A stretch of DNA of 64,000 nt from Litsea cubeba (GCA_012931725.1 CM022948.1:49936668-50000667); one strand, 5' to 3'; positions 46,694 through 59,630 are shown, counted from the first letter of the stretch. Notes: generated by a model from the letters alone, not told the origin. Made by a program: numbers and translations.

Positions 46694-49240
46694 CTCTACG
46701 TGAAGGAATGTCAAGTTGCATAAAGAAGATTCCTTCTACCGGATCTTGATCCAATGGTGGTTTTTTTTTTTTTTTTTAATAACTCTAGAGCCCATATGGT
46801 CTGACACCAAAGTTAGAAAATAAATAAATAAAGTCAATGTTATAATTCGATTTTCTTAGAGTTTCAGCTGTATGTACCTATTCACTAACACAATGAAACA
46901 ACCAAAACGCATTCTTCTAGTCGTTAGAAACAATATTGAGATGAATAGTTTGGACCAGGATAAGTCTTTGCAAACACCCTTTGATCATGGATTCCTTTTA
47001 TGTTTCATGATAGGAGGAGGTAAAATGCCTTTTAATAATTTCATCCTTAACTTAAGAAACTGATTGTGTTTAAGCTATAGGTAGTTCTTCAAAACGCCCC
47101 CACTTTAAAATGCCCCACTTAAGAAATAATGAGATGACTAGTCCTCTTTTTTTATTTTGAAGGTTAGTATGATGGAGTCCAAATCTTGCACATAAATAGA
47201 TCTCATATAGATTTTTTCACTCAATGGACTTCGCTGATCACCACCTACGTATCTCAGTAGGCCTAATTAGAAGGGTGTTTTTTCCTAGAAAAAACCCAGG
47301 TGATATATATATATATATATATGGAGATAAAAGTTCAGATAAACCAAGGACAAGTATATAAAAAACAAGTCCCTTGGTTCTTACCAAACACCATACTGGA
47401 TTCGTAAAACATTCATCAAGGAACTGTAGAAGTCGATTGAAAGTCTCATGCGCGGATGGTTTCTCGTGGATGTAGACCAAGGTAGTGATGAGATAAGTAG
47501 GGATGGCAATTGCATTAAGCTGGGTAAAGATGGGTCAGGTTGGCATGAGTGTCTATATGTTAGTCGGAACTCCATATATCTGATCCATAAAAATGGATTG
47601 GGTGACCCAAGCCGCATCCGATGTGAGGTCAACCCATTTAAACTGACCCAACCTGTAGAGGATTGGCCCAAGTCCAATCAGTTCAAGTATTAAGGCTATA
47701 TTTGAGTACAGTCGTAGAACAAAATAAGTAAATAAATAAACACCCAATACAAGCTTGGGAGGGTAAGATGAGGTTAGAATGATCGACTTTATATCATGTT
47801 ATTTAAGAAGCGGCATCCTTGCAGAGGCTTCGAAATATCGTCTCACTTGCCTATCCATGACATGATTTTACCGTACAAGTAGCTCACAGTCAAAGAAGCT
47901 TAGAAGAAACATGTAGTTTCTCTCTTTGAAAAATATGCTTTTCTATTAAAACACTGTTTCCTTCTTACATTAACATGCACATTTGCAACTCGCTTAGGGA
48001 TTGTTTAATTGGGAAAATTTGAAGAACTAAAGTTGGAGAATTTTTATTTATATTTCTTCCACATGGTGTCTTCTAGATTTTGTCCAGAATTACATGAATA
48101 CTGTACTAGCCGATAGAAATTAATATGTTACAAAATCCAACCGAATAGGCCGCACACCTATTTGTTTGCATGGAATTGTAAGCAATACAATGGCTAAGAT
48201 TGAAGAAACAAATTTGAAGATCCACATACGACCTTTTAATAATCTCCACTTTGGTGAAAAATGAGTGCCCAACTATTACCCTAATAGATCAAATCCCTAG
48301 AAAACAAATGATCAAATATATATCGCCATCTTATATCCTTCCCACCTCACTTCTTCATTATTCCGTAATGTAAACCCACTTAACTATGAATTTTTTGGAA
48401 TTCCTTAGGAGGGTCCATTCCTTTGCAAGCTAAATTTTGAAAAATTCTATAAGCCTAAAGTGACAATTTAGAAATAGGAAATTCCAAATTCTAGGGTGAC
48501 AACAACTTATATTTCTGACGACTTATTGAACTCCTATCAGGAATTCTTCCAAACAAATGCCCACTTAGAGACTTCCACACTATTTTAAGTTTTAAAGAAA
48601 TAAATGCATTGCATAGATTCATTGTACGTTTTTTAAAAAATAATGTCTCTTCAATTTATGAAAGAGAAGAGAATAATTGAGGTTCAAATGCTCAAAGTAA
48701 CCTTCTCTCAACAAACTATCATGACAATTATATCCTTATTATCTCTAATACCCGCCCGTAATTGCATGGCCTTTTCAAGAAAACCCTTTGATTTCTTAAA
48801 ATAATCACTGGATATTTAAGAACCAATCATCACATCTTGGTGGTGGCCATTGACTACTTGTGGATCTATCATTGTTCCAATTTGCTCTTTTTGAAGTTGT
48901 CGGTGCCGGTGAAGCACTAGATCAAATCTAGGAAAAGCTTATGATCTAACAATTTAATGAAGATGAGAAGATTGTAAGCTTCGGATAATTGGATGGATAA
49001 TAAATGAGGGATTTTTACTTTTACATGTGCTAGGAATGAGTGGGACCCACTCAGAAATCTCGCCCACAATGCTCCATTGCATAAAAATTCCATGTAAATC
49101 ATATGCGCAAGAGAATATTTTCCTAACGTAAGATGCTTGATTTTATTGAAAAAGAAAAAAGAGATGATGAGATTATCGCGGACGCATAAATAACAAGAGT
49201 AAAGACCATGACTAGTTGATCCCAAGACCACTTCTAGATC
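46694..49240. other. No gene recognised; microsatellite and old duplication
   Basis: AT-rich DNA with a poly(T) run (46,760-46,778) and (TA)n at about 47,302-47,321. The part at 48,585-48,760 is an old copy of 51,868-52,050. Confidence 0.4.
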
Positions 49241-50420
49241 ATGACTCTTATACCATTATATATATTAAAGCAAAGGGGGGAGGTGGGCTGTGGGGGTGCC
49301 ACCTCATCCCTAAAAAGTCTCTCCTTTTAAAGAAATATGCACAAAAAACCCACATTATTTTAAGGTGCCATCTCACTTTGGGCTACTCTTTCTCTCCTAA
49401 AACCTCTCACATAAGAGATTTTTATGAACGTTTGAATTTAAGTCCTATTTCTGCCATTATCCAAATTATAAGCAAATCTTTACAGTCGGTTTGTCCTTAG
49501 ATCTTCAATCATCAATGGGTCCCATGTTAAATTTGTTTTGTGGGCCCTACCGATGAATGAAATCCAAGCTGTTGCTCATTTACTTTTCTTTCAGTTTTTT
49601 CCCCAAATGGATGGTTCCAGTAGTGGGCACCAGTTTGTATTAAATATATTTCAAGATTGGACTCCTGTATTGGATGAAATCCCAATGGCTTTCTCTTAAC
49701 CCCTTTTTTCTAAGAGTGGGCCCCATTGATGGAGGGAGGCAAGCCTGTTGGCTGTTGTCTGGTTTCTTAATGGATACAAATAATTAGTGGGCCCCGCAAA
49801 TTTAACTTATTTCTGCAGTGGGACCCACTTATGGATTAATATAGCTCATTTACTCTCCTTTCAGTTTTTTTCCCCAAATGGATGGTTCCAGTAGTGGGCA
49901 TCAGTTCGTATTAAATATATTTCAAGATTGGACTTCAGTATTTGATATCCCAATGGCCTTCTCTTAATCCCTTTTTTTCCAAGAGTGGGCCCCACTGATG
50001 GAGGGAGGCAAGCCCCGTTGTTTGGTTTCTTATTGGATACAAATCAATTAGTGGGTCCCGCACATCTAACTTATTTCTGCAGTGGGCACGTTAATCTTTT
50101 TATCCATTTCTTTTGTTTCTTTTTAGTAGATGTAGATCCATTCGATTTGTTTTCTTTTCTTATATTTTCAATCATCAATGGTATAATATACCCATAAATG
50201 AGATGGTCGTAGTGGTCAATGCCTTTAAATTCAAGGGGTCATCGTGTTATGTAAATTTACTTTATTTTATATTTATTTTCATACATAGAAAATTTTTTAA
50301 TATTCGAAGATAATAAAAAAAATAAAAAATTATTTTATATTTATTTTATTTTAATAATATTTAAAAAAATTATTAAATTTTAACATATTTTGATTTTTTG
50401 CCCGGGCTTAGCACGGGCGT
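49240..50420 (+). mobile_element. Helitron-like element with 3' hairpin, first copy
   Basis: The right part (50,213-50,418) matches 51,655-51,855 and ends in the hairpin GCCCGGGC-TTA-GCACGGGC (50,400-50,418), typical of a Helitron 3' end. The expected CTRR-T after the hairpin is missing; the sequence runs on as GTTAAAGCAAAGGGAG. That phrase resembles the left side at 49,265 (ATTAAAGCAAAGGGGGG), suggesting the start of a second copy. The left border (near 49,240-49,270) is uncertain. The interior has no helicase frame and contains a 260-bp tandem duplication (49,612 and 49,872). Confidence 0.55.
49575..50020. repeat. 260-bp tandem duplication
   Basis: CCCCAAATGGATGGTTCCAG occurs at 49,612 and 49,872. 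Similarity extends from about 49,578 to 49,748 and 49,849 to 50,015, ending at GGAGGGAGGCAAGCC. Confidence 0.8.
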
Positions 50421-51867
50421 TAAAGCAAAGGGAGTGGTGGGATGTGAGGGGTGCCACCTATCCCTAAAAAGTCTCTCCTTTCAGAAAAATACTTATAAAA
50501 TCACATAGAGCTTTGGGTGTAAGAGGTGGGCTGTGAGGGGTATCACGTCATCCTTAAAAGTCTCTCATTTCAAAGAAATATATAAGAAAAAGTGGGCCAC
50601 CACACTAATCTAAAACAAATCTCCTCCCTAAATCTTCATTTCAATTATCTTTTCCAAATCACCTGCTCCCTAAATCTCTTCATTTCATTCAAATTTTTTT
50701 ATAAAGACAACAAACTCACATCTTTATCATATCTCACCTATCATTTCTTCACTTCTACCAGGAAGTTGATAATACCGTGGGATATTTCTTTCAAGTTAAA
50801 TACCAGACAAACAAGGCCGCCTTTAAACACATCATGATGCACCTTAATGAATTAGGATAAGAGGCTCACTTTTAAATATTACATCATGTGACCCCACCAA
50901 TGCTCCTTAGAACACCACATCAACAAGGGTCTACTGACCAAATATTCAATTGGACACACCTTTAGATATTTAGATATGGGCATATCTTTAGATGTTATAT
51001 CATGTGACACCACTAAGAATCCTTGGAATGACACATAAGCAAGGTCCCACTGTCCAATTGGACACACCTTGAAGGAATTAGGATATGAGGCTCACCGTTA
51101 GATGTTACATCATGTGACCCCACCAAGTTATTTTTTCTTTTTTATTAAAGTTATATATATAATAAATATAAACTACTTATTTATTTCTATAAAATTTGTT
51201 CTTTCCCGATAATATCTCAGAAAAGAATCACATATTTCATTATATTTTTTTAGCCCAGGCACCATACCTCTCCATTTAATTCTGTAAGCTTACGCTTTTG
51301 GGGCCCTCCCTTGGTTCATCCAAATGGAAAAGACACATGACCTCCCTAAATTATACATGTCCACTAGCTTTTGGTCAGATCCGGATTTACTGGACCGTTG
51401 GATCAACTGTGTACCGATCCGAATGGATTGTTGACTATTAAACTTTTGGGGCTAGATGGAGATGGTAGAAACCACGGTTGAGATTAATTTTTTACAAAGA
51501 GAAGGGTCCCAGTGAGTCATTGAAATCCCCACATCACCACCACCCCATGTGGGTCGCCATGTGGGCCCTACCACAAACTTGATCTTACCTTAACTAAGCT
51601 TTAGCTTAAGAGAGCTGCCCCTATATAGACACACATTCATACTTGTGTAATGGTCAATGCCTTTAAATTCAAGAAAGCATTATGTTATGTAAGTTTAATT
51701 CTCATTTTATATTTATTTTCATCACATGTTAAAAGATTTTAATATTCAAAGATAATAAATTTCTTTCTTTTAGACTTATTTTATCTTAATAATATTTTAA
51801 AATAATTCTTAAATTTCTAATATATTTTTACTTTTAGCCCGGGCTTAGCACGGGCGTTTGGTGCTAG
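50421..51867 (+). mobile_element. Helitron-like element with complete 3' terminus, second copy
   Basis: It begins like the first copy (TTAAAGCAAAGGG, GGGTGCCACCTATCC, AAAAAGTCTCTCC) and ends with hairpin GCCCGGGC-TTA-GCACGGGC (51,837-51,855), an 8-bp spacer, CTAG (51,864-51,867) and then a T. A hairpin plus CTRR followed by host T is the Helitron 3' signature. No RepHel protein is visible, so it is non-autonomous. The 5' TC terminus was not found, which leaves the exact start open. Confidence 0.6.
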
Positions 51868-53422
51868 TATTAAGTTTCAAAGAAATGAATGTATTGCATA
51901 AACTCACCGTGATCTTTTTACTACAAGTCTCTTCAATTTATACAAGAGAAAATAGTAATTGGGAAGAAGATAATTCCAATTTAAATGTTCAAACTAACTT
52001 TATCTCTAACAAACTATTCTAGTAATTAGATATCCTAATCTCTCTAACAGTTGGCTCTTAGAATTCTTTCCAACGAAAATGAAAAGAAATCTCAGAAAAA
52101 TTGAGAGGAGAACTCCTCCTTAATTCCTGGTAAAATTCCAACAAAAGGAAATTCCCAAAATAAATGCTTGGAAGCAATCACCCCCCCCCTGTCCAGTACC
52201 TTCATCACTACTCATTAAGTCCCATTGAATAATTGATACCCAATAAAATAACGAAAGGCATAGTGGCCTGAAAAGAGATGAGAGAAAGTTCCCACAGGAC
52301 AAACTTTAGAAAGTTCCCACAGGACAAACTTTATCCCCTTTATCCTTAGTGTCGAGGATTTCATTGAGAAAACAAATGTCCAAACTTTTTGGTGTGCGTC
52401 TGTACAAATATACATTCATTCCAAGTCCTCACGGTAGAGGAATATACTTATATGGGAAATGATCGGTGAGAACTGTTTTTACTGTTCAAACCGTAAGAAC
52501 TATGGGGTGGGGCCACTTATCACCTAATCCAAACCTTACAATGGACAGAGACCCCTTTGATACTCACACACCCCACGTTTAGCACCAATGCGAATGAACT
52601 AGACCATTGGATCGAGTATATACCCATACGAATGGATTGGGTTTGTCGGCCATGGATGAAGGGGTTAGAAGCATGGGATTGGGGTCAAACTTGATATTCC
52701 GGATGGCCCTATATAGATCTTTCAATCACACCGGTCTCATTCCAAAATGAGCCCCCCTAGTGGGCCAATAAAAAAGTTCTCATATATATATATATATGTA
52801 CCTGCGCTGTCTCATGTGGAAATCCCATGTTAGTTGTTCTTTGTTGGACCCTATTCCCCTTTCATGTGGTTTGGTTTCTTTTATTATTAAGTGTCACTGT
52901 TACATGAGATCCTTTTGAGGATCAGTGGTTATTGTCATTATTATTGTTTTTTCATTTGGCTCCATTTCATAATGTTTGAATGGCATGTTGGTTTCAATTA
53001 TTAAGCTAAATTAGTATATAAAAAGTTACAATCAGTACTTGAAAACCTAAAAAGCTTAGTGATGTGAGTTAATTAAATAGTCACTAAGTTATATAATAAT
53101 CGTCTGACGAAGTACGGAAAATCCCACCAAATGAATGATGTGAGTTTCACTTTTGCCTGTAAAAATTCAGTATGAGTATTGTGATTTCTATACATGGGAG
53201 TGTAATGGTTTTGGATTTGGGTTACCACAATTGATCGAACAAGCCGAAACCTTGCTCTTTTGGATGCCAAAACGAGCGGCAAAGATAAAGTAAAACTTGG
53301 CTCATGTCGCAGTTCAACTTGTACATAAAACGGTGGATACGAGAAGTAAAGCTAAATGGGACACCACTTGTCCTTTTACTTCTTCCGTGGCCCCCTTTTT
53401 TTTAACTGCAAAAAAGTAGGGC
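51868..53422. other. No gene recognised
   Basis: 51,868-52,050 repeats 48,585-48,760 in the same orientation with many substitutions. The rest is AT-rich with a (TA)n run near 52,780-52,797. Confidence 0.4.
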
Positions 53423-53530
53423 TTTGATATTGGCGCTTCAATAGTGACGGAGGCGCTCCTCAAATACACAGTGTGGCAAGGAGCGCCTCCATAAAAAACC
53501 ACCCTTTTTGGAGCGCCAATATCAATTGGC
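53423..53530. repeat. 108-bp hairpin, possible MITE or small-RNA precursor
   Basis: The left arm begins TTTGATATTGGCGCTTCAAT and reaches GGAGGCGCTCCT. The right arm mirrors it, from AGGAGCGCCTCC to GGAGCGCCAATATCAA. The loop is about CAAATACACAGTGTGGCA. The outer 15 bp and inner 12 bp pair essentially perfectly, with a mismatched middle. There is no protein frame. A short terminal-inverted-repeat element is the likeliest reading. Confidence 0.6.
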
Positions 53531-55332
53531 AAAAAGTATGATAGACTTTCTCTACTGATATATCGGGTCCCTTCACATCATATGTAAACCTTATGCAATA
53601 AGGCTGGCCTGTTTGGAAAATTCATTGTAGAGTGGAGTGGAGTAGAGTGAAGTAAGGCCTGTATTTTTTCAGACAAAGAGTCATATTAAAAATGCATATT
53701 TTTAAAAATTTCCTCTTTTTTAAAAAATAAAAAAGTAAAAAAACAGCATACTTTCTCCACTATGAGAACAAAAAAAACACCCATATTTTTATAAAAAAAA
53801 AGTCAAAAAGACTCTCTACCAAACAACGAAAGACAAAATATCATGATTTATATATTTTTTTATTTTAACCTTCACTTCATTTTACATGTAAAGTTTCCAA
53901 ACAGAGGTTTTCAATATAAGCAATCAAAATAATTGGGTGTGAGCAAAACCTCCAGCAAGAAGAATCACAGAACACTCCTCGAAAAAGTTAAAATCTTCAT
54001 TCCTATTACAACATCTTTATCCAGTCTTTTGTTCACAACAACGATTCCTTTTCTCCTTCTACCAAAAAAAAAAAAAACAAAACGATTCCTTTTCTCTCAT
54101 TAGACCGTGTAAACGAGGACTAGGATAGCTTTGATCTATCAGTCTCCAAATAGACCTTAGCTTTGGTAGGATCAACATTAACCCCTCCCCATTACTCCTT
54201 TTTATCAAGAATCTCATTAAAGTCGTCCATGGCGTGCGACCCTTGATTCGTTCAAGCCATCCCTAGTACTCTCAAGTGCTGTCCAAAAGCTTTCCTTCTC
54301 TGAACCAAGAGGACCTTGAAAAAAATTTTCCGACCCCATAGATTTTCCATGGTTGCGGAAGATTGAGCTCATTTTTTAGCTTTTTCACACCCCATAGATT
54401 TTCCATGGTTGCGGAAGATTGAGCTCATTTTTATGCTTTTTCACAAGGAAAGACAGTCGTACCAAATATAGATTTTACTATAGCGCAAAACAGCATCTAT
54501 GCAATACTCACTCTTTTTTTAAAGAAAAATAGCTTTACAAATGTGCCGCGTTTGTATACATTATACGAAAAACCGGTTCCGTGGAAAATTCTCTTCGGCA
54601 GGAAAGAGATTTTCTAACACCCTCATGAAAATTTATTTTCTGTGGAATCATACAAAAATGTAACCCATTTTTGAGCTTTTTCAAGAGGAAAAAACGACCA
54701 CAAACAAACATTGATTTTATAGTTCGTAGCATGAAAATTCAATTTCCCAATCCTCACTTTTTCAGCGGAAAACCGGCTACACAAACATGCCCGTTTGGTA
54801 AATTACTTCACTAGTAAACTAGGGTGAATGGTCATTTCAAGAGATAATAAAACAAAAGAGGCCAAATAAGAAAATATGATATTTCAAAAAAAAAAACCTC
54901 TACTTTTTACTAAAAAATTAAAAAAAGTTACTTTTCCATGCCACTAAAAATGACGAACAAAACATCTTCTTTCTAAAAAAAAGTCAAAAGGTCACATTAT
55001 CATTTCACTAAATGACAGAAGCCATCACTTTTATATTTGACCCCTTTTCTTTTTTTATTTCTTATTTTGATCATTCACTTCACTTCATTTTAATAGTAAA
55101 GTTAGAATTTGGAAAGGAGGAGGATAAGTTAAGGACACGTTTGTGTACCCATTTTCTTTATAAAAAAAAACATGTTTTTAAGTGGAAAATTCATTTTTGT
55201 GATGTTTGGTGCAGAAATTTTCTGTGAAAAACAAAATCCTCGAGGGCCTTCTTTGTCCTTGGTAGAGAGGATTTGCGCAATTGTGTTTCCTACGGGAAGG
55301 TCGAACTTCCGCGGAAAATCTGGCCCTTCTCT
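53531..55332. other. No gene recognised; relatives of the 55,333-56,672 foldback
   Basis: AT-rich DNA. Phrases such as GGCTACACAAACATGCCCGTTTGG (54,767-54,790), GTGGAAAATTC and GGCAGGAAA recur from the neighbouring inverted-repeat element, so diverged pieces of the same family seem to lie here. Confidence 0.35.
54334..54446. repeat. 56-bp tandem duplication
   Basis: CCCCATAGATTTTCCATGGT starts at 54,334 and 54,390. Confidence 0.85.
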
Positions 55333-56672
55333 AAGGGCATGTTTGTGTAAGGGCAACTTCCATAGAAAGATAAAATTGCCACATCAGCAAATTCAATGGT
55401 TTTTAAATACCTCAGAAAAATAAAATTGTCACATCAGCAAATTCTATGGTTTTTAAATACCTCAGAAAATCTTTTCTGAGGAAGTTAGAAATTCATGTTT
55501 GGTGCAAAAAGGTCTTCCTAAATGAATTGGTGCTAATGTCGTTTGGTGCGGCTACGGGTTTCTTATTGAAAACTACAGTTTAGTGCGGCAGTTTTCCTAA
55601 AAAAAAGAGATAAGAAATATAGAGTTCGACCCATCTTGATAGTCAAAGACCTTAAGGCCAATTAGGAGTGACATTTCTTAACCCAATCTACCTATCCAAC
55701 ATGATAATTCAAGGTTCATGTTGAACCTTTATCTGTGTGTAATGACATTTCTAAGTAATGAATGGGTTAGGTTCAGATTGAGTCCATTTTTGTCATTCAC
55801 AATGCCCAACACTCATCCATTTCTGTAAGATGCTTATACCCACTGAGTATGTCGTCAACACCAGCACAAAAATAATACCCAACTAATCAAATAATAGTAT
55901 ATTAAAAAAAATTAAAAAAATGGGTCGGGTCGTGCTACATAGGAGGTGTGTGTGGGTGAGGTACTAGGGAGGAGGGGAGTGGTTGCGTAACAGAACGGTG
56001 GGTGGGTGAGGTTGGGAGGGGAGGGGAGGGGGAAGAAAGAGGGTGGCTGGGTGGGGTGGGGGTGAGGAAATGGGAGGGTCAGTTTTCTGTGGAATGGACT
56101 TCTCATACTCCCATAGGAAGTCTATTTCCAGGCCTAAGAAGGAAAACGCTGACGTGGCAAAAAAGCAGTTCTACGGAAAACTGCCGCACCAAACACATGA
56201 AAAAGGAGTTTTCTGCAGGAAAACACCTCCTTTTCTATGAAAATGGGCTACACAAACGTACCCTTAGGGCGGAACACTCCTTTTTCAAGTGTTTGGTGCT
56301 GCGGTTTCCCGTGGAACTACATTTTCGCCACATCAGTTTTTTCCTTCCTAGGCCTGGAAATAGACTTCCTATTGGTGCGGGGGGTCGGGGGGGGGGGGGG
56401 GGGTATGGAAAGTCCACTTCTACAGAAAACCGACCCCCTATTTCCTCACTCCTAGCCCTACTCCACCCACTAGTTTTCACTAAGAAATCCACAGCGGCGC
56501 CAAACAACATTAGCACTAAATCATCGAGGAAAAACTTTTTGTACCAAACATGAATTTCTAACTTCCTCAAAAAACTTTTTATGAGGTATTTAAAAATTAT
56601 AGAATTTGCTGATTTGGCAATTTCATCTTTCCATGGAAGTTGCCTTTACACAAACGTGCCCAAATAGAAAAG
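55333..56672. mobile_element. Foldback-type element with long inverted arms, left arm interrupted
   Basis: The left end GGGCATGTTTGTGTAAGGGC and the right end (reverse-complemented GGGCACGTTTGTGTAAAGGC) start inverted arms. They match for about 230 bp (55,333-55,575 against 56,440-56,672) through AACTTCCATNGAAAGAT, TTTTTAAATACCTCA and GAAGTTAGAAATTCATG. The inner part pairs again (56,050-56,225 against 56,265-56,465; shared TAGGAAGTCTATTTCCAGGC) around a short centre near 56,245. About 465 bp (55,577-56,040) in the left arm has no partner, so it is an insertion there or a loss on the right. No transposase. Long inverted ends suggest a MULE or foldback family; flanking duplications were not found. 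Confidence 0.6.
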
Positions 56673-56852
56673 GCCTCGAGGAAATCATCATGTGCGCTTC
56701 CCAAAGGAAAGAAAGAGGGCTTCGAAACCCTATTTGCTCCGATTCGAAGAAGAAAACCACAATCCTCCTCTCTATAAGATCTCTATCTCTATCTCTGTCT
56801 CTCGCCCCTCCATTGTTTTCACTGCAAGTGACAACATGGGGCTCTGTCTCTT

Positions 56853-59630
56853 TGTCACGACCCGGGCCGGAGATTTGATTACTCCGAACAAACCCCGAGT
56901 CACGAACCATAATTACTCCCGTAAATTCCGAATTAACCAAAGTTAAAACGAGATCTACAAGGGATAAACATACATTCATACCTGTCAAATGTACACTTTT
57001 GTGAAAATATATAAATTGACGAACAATTAAAATTGTACAAGTTCTTTACATAAAAGTAAAGTCCAATATATACATTTCAATTCCCTATTCATGTCACACC
57101 ATGCATATTCAAATAAAATGTAGGTGACATCATTAACATTCCAAAATGAATATACAAAAAAGTAATTCTCCAAACATTCCCAAAATGTTCCAGTTCCATT
57201 CATTGTCCATTCGCACTCAGATATCCATCAAATGATATCTCCTTACGTCCATGTTGACACCAAAAATGTCACTTTACCTTTTCAACCTCAAGAAAGCTAC
57301 GTGAAGCCGCAGCCTACCATAAATAGGCAATGCTACTTCCAAAAATTTAAATCTTGACAGAATCAAACAAAAACTGCAAGATCCTTCAAGACAGCCAAGA
57401 GATGAGTACACATGAAGTTTCAGGCCATTTCAAAATCATTTGGCCTAACTTCACTCCTCCACAAGATAAACAGGAGCTCCTGGCGGTGACTCGAAGACAT
57501 CAAATCTCCGATCAGAGCCTGTGGATGGTCTAAAAATACCTCGAAAAGGCTCCACATCAAGTTTCGAGTCAAACTGACAACGTTTGACCCTACATCAACC
57601 CTAAAAAAACAGAATCAAGCCTCTCTAAATCATCAAACAGAGCACATGGTCGGCTTCAAAATGCTTACAAGGGCCTACACGTCAAGTTTCAGGTCATTTC
57701 GACAACATTTGACAGGACTTTGACTCTCGGAAGCCAAATCAGGCTTCTCGACCGCGAAGCTCCCTGGGACCATGGTTTCCAAATCAGAGCTAATAAATCA
57801 TCTCAAAATGACTCTTATAGGCTCCCTATCAAATTTCAAGTCAATCGGACATCGGTTGACCACACATCAAAGCGCGACTTCTTCCTCGCGACAGAATCAA
57901 GTCTACTGGCGACAGGACCCCACACGGTTTCAAAACTCAAAACAAAAGCCTATAGTTGGTCTTATTTATTGCTCATGAGGCTTTACCTCAAGTTTCAGGT
58001 CATTCCAACATCGTTTGACCCAGTTTTGGCTTCTGACGGAAAATCGGCAGCTCTACGCGACAAAGTCTTCGGCTTTTGCAGAAAATTAGAAACTTTTCAC
58101 TTCAAATTGCAAGGGTTCTCGTCAAGTTTTCTACAGAAAAATCAGGCTAATAAATGTACAAAAAGTTCAAGAAAAATACCGAAGAAAAAAAGAATCGGAA
58201 AAGACGGAAGAAAGGCTGAAAAACGGCGACCAAAAGGGGAAAAACCCCCCATGGTCGCCGCGACCCTGGATATCCGGGTCGCCTGATTTCCGCCGAAAGA
58301 GTGTTTTTCGACCCCTTTCCACGTTTCGAGATTTCCAGCCCCTGCGGTTTTCCAAAATTCTGACTTTTGAGGTACCAAATCCGTCGATCTTCGTCAACAT
58401 CACGGATCTGTCTTCGATGGTATCAAATCATCATTGATCGCTTCAACTTCGCCGACCGGTAAACCAAGAAAGTGCACTTTATGCCCAATCGATCGAGAAA
58501 TTGACAAGACAGGTGGCACCGGCCCGCCGTTAGCAATCAATGTTTAAAGTTACATGGTCATCCAATGTCGATCAGCATGAAGATCCATCGATGATCATCA
58601 CAAGAAGAATTCCAAAAAATGCGGCACAGCCCGCGACTCTTCGAGTGACCTGGCGACCACTTAATGCTGTTAATTAACCCATTTATGGCAACTTATCGCG
58701 GTCATTAACTCGTTACTTTGGACGGCCCATTCAGAATCAAGGGAAAAGGAGTTACAAATCAAAGATTCATGGCACTTAAAGCCAATAGCCATGAAACTCC
58801 TCTCATCATGGTGATTAAAGGCAATTAAAAGCCTTAATTCTCCTCCGGCCAATCAGAAGCCAAGAAAAAGGAGTTACAAAATAAAGAAATAAATCTTGTA
58901 ACTCCTTCCATTATGTGGCCTTAAAGCCAATAAACCCTCCTAAATGGCTACCAAAGGCCTATAAATAGGAGAGCATTCCAAAGAAATCCATATCAGAAAA
59001 TATCCGAAAAAAACCAGAGATCAGATCAGAAAAAGAGAGAAAGCTCTGCTGAAGTTCTGCACCGACCACTGCTACAAGGTGACAAAAGTCCCTTGGGGGG
59101 CACTCCCCCCTAAGGTCCTTGCCTTCTCCTTCTACTTCCAATGGCTTAGATGTGGGTTTTCAGCCTGTCTACTTAGCTTTTTATTGGACATAGGACCTCA
59201 TCTTGGTCTTTCTCCTCTAAAAATCTGAGGTTGTAGCCAAGTCAAATGAATCAAGAGCATCCTCTGTTCTCATCTGCATGGATGATAGCAGAGTCCACAC
59301 ATAGCTTGCGACCGTCATTTTGAATGAGTCCCCACAATCTCCTGAGAAGTTAGATCCTCATTTTCTTACTTTTCATTAAGGTTTGTTTTTTTTCTAAAAG
59401 AAACAAAAAAAAAACACAACTCTTGTCTTTCATTATTGATAAGATTTGTAAATCGGCTATAAATGCCAAAAATCGCCTTTCACGGAAATGAAATCGCATT
59501 TCACAGCATTTCAAAAACATGTCTCTTTTCTTAAATATATATATGCAATGAAAACTCAAAAGAAGTTGATTTCCTTTTTACTTGCGAATGTCGGTCTCCA
59601 GATCACCACTTGCAATTTCAAGTAAAATAG
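56853..59630 (+). repeat. 5' LTR of the Tat/Ogre-like element (end approximate)
   Basis: It begins TGTCACGACCC, a common plant LTR start. TATAAATA at 58,960-58,967 sits about 650 bp before the presumed end, consistent with a U3-R-U5 layout. A 188-residue frame inside (57,720-58,286) partly matches frames in the other copy (minus strand near 12,904-12,600), but the resemblance follows nucleotide similarity and no domain is seen. Confidence 0.6.

Noticed and set aside
47448..47693. Overlapping 81- and 98-residue frames on opposite strands
   Set aside because: No recognised motif, no splice sites, and similar lengths on both strands suggest chance.
56002..56553. 183-residue frame rich in Gly/Glu/Arg
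   Set aside because: It crosses the centre of the foldback and reads through G-rich arm sequence; the mirror strand has a comparable frame because of the inverted repeat.
57720..58286. 188-residue frame as a retrotransposon-encoded protein
   Set aside because: Within the LTR upstream of its TATA box, so it would not be in the genomic RNA body; no domain.
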